Shown: in pieces, positions 34,721-42,777 of the stretch
Layout of the letters: each line of letters opens with the position of its first letter
How positions within the stretch are numbered: position 1 is the stretch's first letter
NCBI GenBank assembly: GCA_035448545.1
Contig: DAOTJE010000001.1
Location: 330,476 to 394,475, forward strand
DNA length: 64,000 nucleotides
Direction: 5' to 3'
DNA from: Anaerobaca sp035448545
GTDB lineage: Bacteria > Planctomycetota > Phycisphaerae > Sedimentisphaerales > Anaerobacaceae
The notes under the pieces: generated by a model
What the model was told of the DNA's origin: nothing
The model's database searches: none
What the model saw: only the letters and a program-made list of their open reading frames with translations
Translations under genes and position numbers: made by a program

Positions 34721-35882
34721 AATCCACATGATTCAGAACCACAGTCCGTCGAACCTCAACCGGGACGATCTGGGTGCCCCCAAGACGTGCATCTTCGGCG
34801 GCGTCACCCGCGCGCGCATTTCCAGCCAATGCCTCAAACGAAGCATCCGACGCAGCCCGGAATTCGCAGCGGCACTGGAGAAAGACGGCGGGGTTCGCAC
34901 GCGCCGACTGATTGAGGAGATTGCGAAAGCGGCCGGCCGTGATGGCAACGAGCCCAAAGAAGAACACCTCAAAGCCGTCCGGGAAGTCTTCAAAGAGGGC
35001 GGTGTCGGCCTGAAGGATGAGAACACTTTTGACATCCTCTTCTTCCTGCCTCGATCAGCCATCAAAGAAATGGGGGTCGCCGTGAGCGCCGGTAACGGTG
35101 ATTTAGGTAAGAAGTTCGCCGAAGTCATCGGCAAGTTCGTCAAGACGCCGGACATCGCCTTGTGCGGACGCATGACGGAGTTTGATGCGAAGGGCCCGTT
35201 CGAAGGTCTGAAGGGCAAATTTACCGTCGAAGCTGCACTGTCCGCAGCACACGCCATCTCCACTCACGCGGTCGTAAACGAGGTGGATTACTTCACGGCA
35301 GCAGACGACATTCCCGGCCAGGACGCGGGGGCGGGACACGTCAGCGAGGCGATGTTCAATTCGGCCTGCTTCTACAAGCATTTCTGCATCGACTGGGAGC
35401 AGCTGCTCAAGAATCTTGGCGGCGATGTGGAGCTTGCCACGACGACCGTCAGGTGCTTCCTCGAAGGCGCCGCAAAGGCGAACCCCTCTGGAAAGCAACA
35501 CGCATACGGCGCGTTCAACTACCCTGACGGCATCTTGGTTGAGGTCAAGGCCGAGACCGCCACCCCTGTAAGTTATGCAAATGCCTTTGCCGACCCGGTT
35601 CCGGAGAAGTCTGTGCGAGGTCTGATCGGCGAGAGCATCGCGCGCCTTGGCCAGTATGCACATGATCTCATCGACGGCTATGCCCTCTCGGCTGAACGCT
35701 TCTGGTTTTCCCCGAGCTCACGCCATCGCCTGACATGGATCGACAAAAGCAAGAGGGAGCCTGAGCAAGAGCAGTCCGTTGTGGACGAGAAGAAGGAATT
35801 CGGAAAGTTCCCGGACTTCGTGACCGCTATCATGGAGGAGGTCGGCAAAAGAAGCACGGCGCCGGCGGGAGGGAGACTATGA
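34710..35882 (+). CDS. cas7e: Cas7 (Cse4/CasC), backbone subunit of type I-E Cascade
   Basis: 390 residues. The start LIEIHMIQNHSPSNLNRDDLGAPKTCIFGGVTRARISSQCLKRSIR is the family signature (SNLNRDDxGxPKxxxFGGxxRARISSQxxKRxxR), and the later HAISTHAVVNEVDYFTAADD and GKQHAYGAFNYPDGILVEVK are typical. Six copies normally wrap the crRNA spacer. A perfect AGGAGG precedes the ATG. Confidence 0.95.
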   Translation: MLIEIHMIQNHSPSNLNRDDLGAPKTCIFGGVTRARISSQCLKRSIRRSPEFAAALEKDGGVRTRRLIEEIAKAAGRDGNEPKEEHLKAVREVFKEGGVGLKDENTFDILFFLPRSAIKEMGVAVSAGNGDLGKKFAEVIGKFVKTPDIALCGRMTEFDAKGPFEGLKGKFTVEAALSAAHAISTHAVVNEVDYFTAADDIPGQDAGAGHVSEAMFNSACFYKHFCIDWEQLLKNLGGDVELATTTVRCFLEGAAKANPSGKQHAYGAFNYPDGILVEVKAETATPVSYANAFADPVPEKSVRGLIGESIARLGQYAHDLIDGYALSAERFWFSPSSRHRLTWIDKSKREPEQEQSVVDEKKEFGKFPDFVTAIMEEVGKRSTAPAGGRL

Positions 35883-37051
35883 CAGACTCTCGGACGATCT
35901 TCCTGCGTTTCGAAGGCCCGCTCCAGGCGTGGGGTGATACATCCAAGTTTGTGATTCGTCGAAGCATGGACTCGCCGACGAAATCGGGTGTGCTGGGGCT
36001 GATTTGCTGCGCCATGGGTTTATCGCGACCGGGGGCGCGCGAGAAGCTTCCAGCCTTGAACACGCTTACGATGGGTGTACGGATCGACCGGCCCGGCGCT
36101 CGCTGGTGGGACTATCACACCGTTGGGGCGGGTATTGGCTTGACGACAGCGGCAGGTGGGCTCAAGACCGGTGCGCAGGGTACGGTCATCAAACGACTGG
36201 AATATCTGGCTGATGCCAGTTTTCTGGTCGCTTTGCAGGGCGATGCGATATTGATCGCCACGGTCGCAGAAGCGTTGCGATCCCCGAAGTGGCCGTTGTA
36301 CCTCGGTCGCAAGTCGTGTCCACCGTCCATGCCGGTATTCGCCCAGCCGCGCAAGGATGAGACATGGACCAACCCAATGGCGGTCGATGGTGATATCGAG
36401 GCTGCGCTCCAGATAATGCCGTGGCATCCGCGATATGCCGACGATGCCCCGCGCGATCAGCATGGGAAACGCTACGAGAACATTGAGTTGCCCTGCCTGA
36501 TCGAGTGGCGCAGAAGAAATGACAAGGATACAGCTCCGCCTGACGCCGAGGTCTGGTACGACACACCCTTTTCGTTCGACCCGCCGGTGCATCATCCGCG
36601 ATTGGTAAGACGAGGTCAGGTCACGGTCACGGTCGGCGATGCGCTCCAGCAGCATACGCCGCCACCACCTCGTCCCCGCGCGGACTACAATAACGACCAG
36701 TACAAGAAGCATCGTGCTGAGCGTCTACAATCCGATCAGGGCCTCTGCGTCTTCTGCAAGTCGCCGGCCACGACTGTCCAGCACGTGACCTATCGCCGCG
36801 CCGGGGGCAATGAGGCACAGGAAGACCTGCGGTCTCTCTGCCGGCTCTGCCACGATGCCGTGACCATGATCGAGTACGGCATGGGCATGGGCCTGGACCG
36901 GATTGACCCGTGCGACGTGCGGTGGCGCGATGACATTCTCCGGACCCGCGCCGACATTATCCGTTTCCGCAGCGAGGAAACCCGGCGGCGAGCACTGCGC
37001 AGTGCTCCCGAGAAGATTCGCCGCGAGGCTTTGGAAGAAGAGGATATCTGA
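35879..37051 (+). CDS. cas5e: Cas5 fused to an HNH nuclease (Cas5-HNH), type I-E
   Basis: 390 residues, against about 225-250 for ordinary Cas5e. Residues 1-~255 are Cas5: IFLRFEGPLQAWGDTSKFVIRRSMDSPTKSGVLGLICCAMG, TVGAGIG, YLADASFLVALQGD, LYLGRKSCPPS. After a proline-rich linker (PPPPRPRADYNND, ~261-273) comes an HNH treble clef: C290-x2-C293, Q301-H302-V, E315-D316-L, C321-x2-C324-H325, followed by a basic tail to 390. Cas5 binds the crRNA 5' handle near the PAM end of the target, so the fused nuclease sits where Cas3 would be loaded. Cas3-less HNH-bearing type I-E systems have been described, with the HNH replacing Cas3. Start overlaps the cas7 stop (ATGA). Confidence 0.93.
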   Translation: MTDSRTIFLRFEGPLQAWGDTSKFVIRRSMDSPTKSGVLGLICCAMGLSRPGAREKLPALNTLTMGVRIDRPGARWWDYHTVGAGIGLTTAAGGLKTGAQGTVIKRLEYLADASFLVALQGDAILIATVAEALRSPKWPLYLGRKSCPPSMPVFAQPRKDETWTNPMAVDGDIEAALQIMPWHPRYADDAPRDQHGKRYENIELPCLIEWRRRNDKDTAPPDAEVWYDTPFSFDPPVHHPRLVRRGQVTVTVGDALQQHTPPPPRPRADYNNDQYKKHRAERLQSDQGLCVFCKSPATTVQHVTYRRAGGNEAQEDLRSLCRLCHDAVTMIEYGMGMGLDRIDPCDVRWRDDILRTRADIIRFRSEETRRRALRSAPEKIRREALEEEDI

Positions 37052-37054
37052 ATC

Positions 37055-37948
37055 ATGTACCACTCCCACCTGCTCATCAATGTTGGTGACAACCCTGACC
37101 GCCCGGATTGGAGCATCACCCGGCGCTGGCTGCGAAATCTGTATCGAGTTCACCAGCGCTTGTGTATGGCCTTTCCGTCGAAGGTCCCGGTGTCACATAA
37201 GGAACGCCTTGCAGCGTACTGCGCACCCTACAGCGGCACAGGACTGGACCATCTGCGTAACTTGCCCGGGGAGCCGGATACAGCGGACGTGCACCATTCC
37301 CGTAGCGATCAGGCCGGATTCCTCTTCCGCATCGATTACCCTGTCGATCACAGCCGGGGCGTCCGACGACCCCTCATCATCGTCCAGTCGGCGGGGAACG
37401 AGCCGCCGGATTGGCACTATGCCTTCGGGTTGAATGAAGATGCCGTGGATGATGGCGGACGCCCGATTGGCAATGCCGGATTCTTGTTGGCCGCGCCACC
37501 ACAGACCAGAAGGATCACCATGAGCCTTGAGAATGACGATGTGTTTGTAATTGGCAGCCCAAAGGAGAATCATCGAATCGCTCCCGGCGATCTGGTGCGT
37601 TTCCGCCTGCGCGCCAATCCAACGCGGAAAGTGCAGGACGGATCGCCGAACGGCAGCCGCAAACGCATTTGCCCGACGCTGGTCGATCACGCCGACTGGT
37701 TGAAAGGCAAGTTGGGAGATGCGGCGGATTCCCCGGTCTGTTTGGAGAACTTCGTCACCGGTTGGGCTTACGGATGGCGTTCAAAGCACGAACCGCAGCC
37801 CAGCCAGCGCATGCAGTGGTGGTCCGTACTGTTTGAGGGGAGCTTCCGGGTAGGTAATCTGAAGGTGCTGAAGCAGTTGCTCGAATGCGGAATCGGTCCA
37901 GCCAAGGCGTTCGGTTTCGGGCTCTTGTCCATCGCGCCGGTCAGGTAG
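37055..37948 (+). CDS. cas6e: Cas6 (Cse3/CasE), crRNA endoribonuclease
   Basis: 297 residues, longer than usual for CasE (~200-230). The start YHSHLLINVG and the helix with H33 (NLYRVHQRLCMAFP), the family's catalytic-histidine position, are present. The C-terminal glycine-rich loop reads ECGIGPAKAFGFGLLSIAP, which binds the repeat hairpin. VRFRLRANPTRK is typical of the middle. It cuts 3' to the repeat stem and stays bound to the crRNA. It begins 3 bp after cas5. Confidence 0.92.
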   Translation: MYHSHLLINVGDNPDRPDWSITRRWLRNLYRVHQRLCMAFPSKVPVSHKERLAAYCAPYSGTGLDHLRNLPGEPDTADVHHSRSDQAGFLFRIDYPVDHSRGVRRPLIIVQSAGNEPPDWHYAFGLNEDAVDDGGRPIGNAGFLLAAPPQTRRITMSLENDDVFVIGSPKENHRIAPGDLVRFRLRANPTRKVQDGSPNGSRKRICPTLVDHADWLKGKLGDAADSPVCLENFVTGWAYGWRSKHEPQPSQRMQWWSVLFEGSFRVGNLKVLKQLLECGIGPAKAFGFGLLSIAPVR

Positions 37949-37989
37949 AGTTTCCCGGTCGAATAGCCGATGGGTGTAATGCGGATGGC

Positions 37990-38139
37990 GTATCTGCCCA
38001 TCGAATCGCGATCTTTGCTGTCCAGTACGAAGGGATTCTGGAAATGACGGATACGCAGAAGTTTTTTCAGACGCTCTGCTCTGGCATTGGCCCGGCCAAG
38101 GGACTGGGGATGGGTCTGCTAAGCATTGCCCGCGCTTAG
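37990..38139 (+). pseudogene. 3' remnant of a second, divergent cas6e
   Basis: The plus frame reads AVQYEGILEMTDTQKFFQTL then CSGIGPAKGLGMGLLSIARA and stops at 38139. This is a Cas6e C-terminus: it aligns with the last 40 residues of the intact cas6e (VLFEGSFRVGNLKVL, ECGIGPAKAFGFGLLSIAP) but with only about 45% identity, so it is not a recent duplication. Its stop TAG forms part of the cas1 ribosome site (TTAGGAGA), the natural cas6-cas1 junction. No start codon or N-terminus remains. Confidence 0.75.
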
Positions 38140-38147
38140 GAGAACCT

Positions 38148-39077
38148 ATGGCTGATCTGCACGAACTGCCGAAGTTCGAGGACCGCTGGACGCACCTCTA
38201 CCTGGAGCGCGGCGGCCTGGACAAGGACAAAGAAGGCCTGGTCTTTCGTCAGGGCGAAGGACGAACGCTCATTCCGATAGACCAGTTGTCCCTGGTCATG
38301 CTGGGGCCGGGCACGTCGATCACCCAGCAAGCAGCCAAGGCGCTGGCGGCCAACAACTGCCTGATGTGCTTCGTCGGTGAGGAGGGCGTCAAGATGTACG
38401 CCTTCGGCACGGGAGGAACGCACAGCGCCCACCGACTGCTCCGGCAGGCCGAATTGTATGCCTCTCCGCAGCAGCGGGAACTCGTCGCACGCCGGATGTA
38501 CCTGAAGCGATTCCCGTCTCCAGTCTCGGCGGATGTGACCATCCAGCAGCTCAGGGGGATGGAAGGGGCGCGGGTCCGCAAGACCTACGAGCAAATGGCG
38601 GCAACCTGCGGCGTGAAGTGGGAAGGGCGCGACTACGATCAGAGCAGTTGGTACACCGCCGACCCGCTGAATCGGGCGCTGTCGTCTGCCAATTCTTGCC
38701 TCTACAGCTTGTGCCACGCCGCGATTCTGTCCGCCGGTTACAGCCCCGCCATCGGCTTCATCCACACAGGCAAGGTGCTGAGCTTCGTCTACGATGTGGC
38801 CGACCTGTACAAGACGGAGATCACGATTCCGCTGGCGTTCCAGACCGTATCCGGCTCCAAGGACGACGTTGAAAGACGAACCCGACTGGCCTGTCGAGAC
38901 ATGTTCAAACAGGCCAAGCTGATACGGCGTATCTTGCCTGATATTGCGGAGGTGCTCGATGCTCGTGATGATGTTGGAGAACGTGCCGATGAGCTTGAGG
39001 GGCGAGCTATCTCGCTGGCTGATCGAGCCCAAGGCTGGGGTTTTCCTTGGAAGTCCGACGGCCAGAATACGGGATAA
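38148..39077 (+). CDS. cas1: Cas1, spacer integrase of type I-E
   Basis: 309 residues of the I-E Cas1 group. Metal ligands are E139 (RGMEGARVRKTY), H206 (GFIHTGK) and D216/D219 (SFVYDVADLYK). The NGLL-type first domain has HLYLERG, IPIDQLSLVMLGPGTSITQQA and LLRQAELYASPQQR. With Cas2 it inserts new spacers at the leader end. AGGAGA lies 5 bp before the ATG. Its last 119 bp overlap cas2 in another frame. Confidence 0.95.
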   Translation: MADLHELPKFEDRWTHLYLERGGLDKDKEGLVFRQGEGRTLIPIDQLSLVMLGPGTSITQQAAKALAANNCLMCFVGEEGVKMYAFGTGGTHSAHRLLRQAELYASPQQRELVARRMYLKRFPSPVSADVTIQQLRGMEGARVRKTYEQMAATCGVKWEGRDYDQSSWYTADPLNRALSSANSCLYSLCHAAILSAGYSPAIGFIHTGKVLSFVYDVADLYKTEITIPLAFQTVSGSKDDVERRTRLACRDMFKQAKLIRRILPDIAEVLDARDDVGERADELEGRAISLADRAQGWGFPWKSDGQNTG

Positions 39078-39264
39078 GCTGTGGCAGAACGCCCTGAAGA
39101 AGCGCAAGGGCGGCTACGTCCTTCAGATATGGTCTGATTCCAGCCCGCAGGGCTACAGCTTCCGGTCCGAAGGCGAATCGTCTCGCCAACTGCAAGACTT
39201 CGAGGGCATTGCCTTGGTGGCTTACAAAGACAAGCGTAGGCCGAGCCAGGTATCAACATCTTGA
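38959..39264 (+). CDS. cas2: Cas2, type I-E (CasR-type)
   Basis: 101 residues. MLVMMLENVPMSLRGELSRW then LIEPKAGVFLGSPTARIRDKLW and GYVLQIWSDSSPQGYSFRS are the I-E Cas2 signature. It is the central dimer of the Cas1-Cas2 complex. The ATG at 38959 has GGAGGTG 4 bp before it; the overlap with cas1 (119 bp) is longer than is usual for this pair. It ends 33 bp before the first repeat. Confidence 0.93.
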   Translation: MLVMMLENVPMSLRGELSRWLIEPKAGVFLGSPTARIRDKLWQNALKKRKGGYVLQIWSDSSPQGYSFRSEGESSRQLQDFEGIALVAYKDKRRPSQVSTS

Positions 39265-39289
39265 GGTCTGCCCAGTCCCGGCATACAAT
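39261..39289 (+). promoter_or_regulatory. CRISPR array promoter in a 33-bp leader
   Basis: TTGAGG (overlapping the cas2 stop), 17-bp spacer, TACAAT, giving a start near 39296, two bases before repeat 1. The -10 lies in a perfect hairpin CGGCAT-ACA-ATGCCG (39279-39293). Confidence 0.5.
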
Positions 39290-39297
39290 GCCGTGGT

Positions 39298-39936
39298 ATT
39301 GTCCCCACGCACGTGGGGGTGAACCGATATGGCAATACTTCTTTTAATGCAGACACAGATTGTCCCCACGCACGTGGGGGTGAACCGGCACTGCAAGCGA
39401 TGTACACACGGCGACTGCTATTGTCCCCACGCACGTGGGGGTGAACCGTCCACGACTGTTATTACCCGCCCGATCCACAGATTGTCCCCACGCACGTGGG
39501 GGTGAACCGACGGTTTCTCTGCCTGTGGGTGCTCCGTATCTATTGTCCCCACGCACGTGGGGGTGAACCGCGTGCTGAGTGTGCTGGATGGGAGTTTTCG
39601 GTCATTGTCCCCACGCACGTGGGGGTGAACCGGTGTGGGCCGGGCGGCCATAAGGGGAGATTTGATTGTCCCCACGCACGTGGGGGTGAACCGCTCAGCC
39701 AGCTTCTCCAAGCAATCACCACAAAATTCTCCCCACGCACGTGGGGGTGAACCGGTGATCCCGGCCGACGAGAACGTCGCACACGGATTGTCCCCACGCA
39801 CGTGGGGGTGAACCGACCGCCGCCGCCGTGCTCCCGGCGGCGAGACATTGTCCCCACGCACGTGGGGGTGAACCGCCAGATGAACATGGACTGGGAGGGC
39901 TCCGCGGATTGTCCCCACGCACGTGGGGGTGAACCG
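39298..39936 (+). CRISPR. Type I-E CRISPR array, 11 repeats and 10 spacers
   Basis: 29-bp repeat starting ATTGTCCCC and ending GTGAACCG, with the stem CCCCAC-GCAC-GTGGGG. Repeat starts: 39298, 39359, 39420, 39481, 39542, 39604, 39665, 39726, 39787, 39847, 39908. Ten repeats are identical; only the eighth differs (ATTC for ATTG). Spacers are 32 bp except number 5 (33) and number 9 (31). The 3' end GTGAACCG is the usual I-E crRNA 5' handle region, so transcription is on the plus strand from the cas2 side. The last repeat is perfect, not degenerate. Confidence 0.98.
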
Positions 39937-40099
39937 GGGAGTTGTTCGTATCCTCGCACAGCCGCAATTCGACTTCCCACTCGGCCTGCGTAAAGCCCGT
40001 CACTCCATTCTGCATGTCCTCGAACGGCACGTCGACACACAGGTTGCCTCTGGATGCTGTGAGGGATGAGGATTCCCTCATCCGGGGCAATTTGGCCAT
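39937..40099 (-). pseudogene. 5' end of a small gene running into the CRISPR array
   Basis: From the ATG at 40099 (GGAGAT upstream) the minus frame reads MAKLPRMRESSSLTASRG, NLCVDVPFEDMQNGVTGFTQ, AEWEVELRLCEDTNNSP and then continues as repeat-derived VHPHVRGDN. The array therefore appears to have replaced the 3' part of an element gene. No family recognised for the 54 residues left. Confidence 0.4.
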
Positions 40100-40203
40100 C
40101 TGATCTCCGTGGGGCAGCATTTGTCAAGACACCCCGCGTCGTAGGGGACCCGTCCACCATACGCCGCTGGGCGTCAGCCCGCCTCCGGGCCAAACGGACG
40201 GAA

Positions 40204-40533
40204 TCACCACAGGTCCCGGACCAAGTATCGGGGCTTCTGCGTCAGCTCGATCTCGGCCGCCACCTTCGCCTTGAAGTGCTCATCGTACTCATCGGTCCGC
40301 AGATCGAGCACCCAGGTGCTCACAAACATCACGCTGGCGAGCAGGTCCTGGCAGCCTTGTTCGACTTCGAGTTCCAGGTGGTCGATGTGCTCTCCCTGCG
40401 GCGGGGACGCCACCCCTTTCAGCCCGCCCGCCAGCAGGAATAGATCCCGCCCTTCCCCCACGAGCGGCTGGCGGCGCCCTTTGGCCGCCATCAATGCCTC
40501 CGCTCTGTCCTTGTCGAAACTGACCTCACGCAT
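40204..40533 (-). CDS. Hypothetical protein (109 aa)
   Basis: MREVSFDKDRAEALMAAKGRRQPLV, then GEHIDHLELEVEQGCQDLLASVMFVSTWVLDLRTDEYDEHFKAKV. No family recognised. AAAGGATGG precedes the ATG, and it overlaps the gene before it by 8 bp, so it is in a small minus-strand operon in the right arm of the element. Confidence 0.55.
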   Translation of the reverse strand: MREVSFDKDRAEALMAAKGRRQPLVGEGRDLFLLAGGLKGVASPPQGEHIDHLELEVEQGCQDLLASVMFVSTWVLDLRTDEYDEHFKAKVAAEIELTQKPRYLVRDLW

Positions 40534-40999
40534 GAAGCCACCATCCTTTCGCCGGCGTCCTGGCCCGACCGCCGCCTGTGAATCCTACCTTGCCTTGCCC
40601 TTCGCAGAACCAACCCGCCCCGTGCGAAACATACCGTACCGCATGGGACCCGCTCCACAGAGGCCCACAGAGCTCGCCACGGGCCTTCTGGGCGTTCCAA
40701 TTCACAGAGACGGCCCTTGGGTCGGGTCCGGGCCAGATCGTGGCTAATTCCGTCGCGAATCGCACACGTATTCGAGTTGGGGCGACGCTGTGAGTCGTCT
40801 CGACGGCCGTGGGCGTCTTGCGCCCCGTCAGTCTGTAGGCGAACAAGGGGCAGCCCGTGTCGGTGCAGTCCCGAACCGCGTTCGCCACGTAAGCCATGCA
40901 CTCCAGACACAACGACCGGATGGCAGCACTTTGGCTGCGTCCGGTCATGGCCAGCCGGTAGAGCCTCTGAAAACGTCTTGGCACATCTCTGTCCGTCAT
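40526..40999 (-). CDS. Phage-associated cysteine-motif protein
   Basis: 157 residues with GGAG before the ATG at 40999. SLCLECMAYVANAVRDCTDTGCPLFAYR holds four cysteines in the pattern C-x2-C ... C-x5-C-x-L-x-x-Y-R, common to small uncharacterised proteins of tailed phages and prophages that probably bind zinc. The part after residue ~60 is arginine- and glycine-rich and unlike a folded domain. Function unknown. Confidence 0.6.
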   Translation of the reverse strand: MTDRDVPRRFQRLYRLAMTGRSQSAAIRSLCLECMAYVANAVRDCTDTGCPLFAYRLTGRKTPTAVETTHSVAPTRIRVRFATELATIWPGPDPRAVSVNWNAQKARGELCGPLWSGSHAVRYVSHGAGWFCEGQGKVGFTGGGRARTPAKGWWLHA

Positions 41000-41068
41000 G
41001 CTGTTGGATCTCCTTCGGCCGTTCCGTCAAAAGGGGCCGATGCCCCATGTCCGTCGTCTTTGCTGATG

Positions 41069-41839
41069 TCACTGGCTCTCGTCGGCGGCATCGCCGGCCT
41101 GATTCCACATCTCGGGCGGCCGGACGTACCACTGGGGGCGTTTCCCTCCCTGGCGCCGGACCCGGCTAATCATGCCTGCTTCGCTCAGCTTTCGAAGATG
41201 GCGTTTGATGGCCTTTGTGCGTAGCATCCCTTGCTCCGGTGGTGCGCAGAGCCGAGCCAGCCTCATGATCGGCGCTTCACACGGTTGTCTTCCGCCGTCC
41301 GTCCATTCACAGAGCCAGCCAAACACCCGCAGTGCCCCGATTCCGACGCATCGGCTGGCGGCCTCGCGCCACGCCGGCGGAATCAGAAGCTCCGCGCGTG
41401 GGAAGGCCCCCGGTCTTTGGTCGGGTTGGCTTCTGCTCGCGGCAGCGTCCTCGTGGGGCTTGGACGGGGGCTCGGGTACAGGCCTGTCCAGCGCAGGGTT
41501 TCGCCTGATTCTCGTAGGGAAGCTCAAACGCCAGTCTTGGCCGCTCGGCTTGTACACATCTTCCCGGCGCCCGTAGTAGCCCTTCCGGTAGGTCGTCACA
41601 CGAGCATCGAACTCCACGCAGTCCCCCTGGTGCAGCACGCCCAGGGCCCGGAACCCCTTCGTCTCCGTGAACCAGAGATGATCGGTCACACGGACGCCCC
41701 CATCCACAGGGCACACCTCACGAAACAAAAGCGTCTTGAGGGGCGCTCCTCGATAGGCACTCTTCTGGCCATACCGCTCGAAGATGGCACGGAACCTCAT
41801 TCGTTGACCGTCCAGATTCTTCCATTCGTCTCTTGGCAT
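41069..41839 (-). CDS. Hypothetical protein with OB-like N-terminus and HTH C-terminus
   Basis: 256 residues from the ATG at 41839 (AGAGAGGAG upstream). The first ~110 residues (FRAIFERYGQKSAYRGAPLKTLLFREVCPVDGGVRVTDHLWF, then FRALGVLHQGDCVEFDARVTTYRKGYYG) look like an OB-fold nucleic-acid-binding domain. The C-terminal part (GMLRTKAIKRHLRKLSEAGMISRVRRQGGKRPQWYVR) is a winged helix. Probably a DNA-binding protein of the element. The frame to 41884 adds 15 residues without a ribosome site. Confidence 0.6.
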   Translation of the reverse strand: MPRDEWKNLDGQRMRFRAIFERYGQKSAYRGAPLKTLLFREVCPVDGGVRVTDHLWFTETKGFRALGVLHQGDCVEFDARVTTYRKGYYGRREDVYKPSGQDWRLSFPTRIRRNPALDRPVPEPPSKPHEDAAASRSQPDQRPGAFPRAELLIPPAWREAASRCVGIGALRVFGWLCEWTDGGRQPCEAPIMRLARLCAPPEQGMLRTKAIKRHLRKLSEAGMISRVRRQGGKRPQWYVRPPEMWNQAGDAADESQ

Positions 41840-41960
41840 GTTGGCTCCTCTCTGAGGCCCGATCTCGGGCCGTTCGTCAACCACAGCGATTCACAAACCG
41901 TCCGCGCATTACCAGATCCGCACCGCAAGAGCGAGAGATAGTACTGTGGGGCCGGGGGTG

Positions 41961-41979
41961 CCGGGGGGGCTCCCCCCGG
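41961..41979 (-). other. GC-rich hairpin
   Basis: CCGGGGGG / CCCCCCGG, 8-bp perfect stem with a 3-nt loop, 150 bp after the stop of the 92-aa gene and before the next start. No U tail. Possible pause or terminator; the other bases between 41840 and 42131 hold nothing recognisable. Confidence 0.3.
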
Positions 41980-42131
41980 TGGGGTCCGGGCCGCAATCGT
42001 GAAGCCCGTTGCCGGGCCGGGACCGAAACACGACAAAACGTGTTGTCTTTTCCCGTTGCCTCCTCGCGCGCCCGGGCGCGAGACTTCTTGGCTCCGAGAG
42101 CCAGGGAACGGCACATCCCCGGGATACCTTC

Positions 42132-42410
42132 TTACTCGCCCGTCAGTGCCTCCGCCGCCATCCATGCCCCGAGCATCATCCTGCTTTCCTCGTCCAGCTC
42201 CGCAGCGCCCTGCTTGGCCGCCTCCATCAGGGCCTCGTGGTACTTGTCGAGCACAGCATTGAGCAAGTCCGGGTCGCCGTGGTCGCCGTCCGACAGGGCC
42301 CAGGACAGGCTCACGGCCAGCATCGTCTCCAGCGGCCGCTGCTCCAGCCACGTCGCGATCAGGTCTTTCGGCTGCCTCTGCGGGGTCATCGTGTCTCGTT
42401 CACTTTCCAT
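42132..42410 (-). CDS. Hypothetical protein (92 aa)
   Basis: GGAGG 7 bp before the ATG at 42410. The protein (KDLIATWLEQRPLETMLAVSLSWALSDGDHGDP, then LLNAVLDKYHEALMEAAKQGAAELDEESRMMLG) is helical and acidic. No family recognised. It is the first gene inward from the right end apart from the displaced integrase tail. Confidence 0.55.
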   Translation of the reverse strand: MESERDTMTPQRQPKDLIATWLEQRPLETMLAVSLSWALSDGDHGDPDLLNAVLDKYHEALMEAAKQGAAELDEESRMMLGAWMAAEALTGE

Positions 42411-42486
42411 CGCTCAGCCTCCGTCAAAAGGGGTTCCGCGCCGCCGGCTGCTCGCACGAGAGGCCCGGCCGGCACAGGGTTACGTT

Positions 42487-42777
42487 CTATGCAGGCGCCT
42501 CAGGGGTCGGCCTGTGGCTCCTGACCAGGTGCAGGATCTTCCGCTTCACATCCTCCGGCAGGTCCGGCCAGGCCGCCACGATCTGAGCCAAGTCGGGGTC
42601 ACCCGACGCAATCTCGCGCACCAAATGCGCACCTATTCTGTGTTCGGGAGTATCATTTCGCTGTTCGGGAAGTGCAAGAGTCTGTCCCTCGAAATCCCCT
42701 TCAAATGGCTTTCGGTCGCATTCTGTGCAGGAATTGGAGCGGTCCTGTGGTGATTCTGTTACCCCACGAATCGGGTT
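42487..42777 (-). pseudogene. Displaced C-terminal tail of the integrase gene
   Basis: On the minus strand the right att core is read in the same frame as in the integrase (EGKSGRQDLN) and continues as PIRGVTESPQDRS for 95 residues to the stop at 42487. It ends HLVREIASGDPDLAQIVAAWPDLPEDVKRKILHLVRSH, a tail typical of this integrase group. In the excised circle it would be joined to codon 415 of int. In the integrated state a chromosomal ATG at 42825 could translate it alone as 112 residues. Confidence 0.8.

Noticed and set aside
39418..40193. Open frames made of HPHVRGDN / SPPRAWGQ repeats
   Set aside because: These are translations of the CRISPR repeats in several frames.
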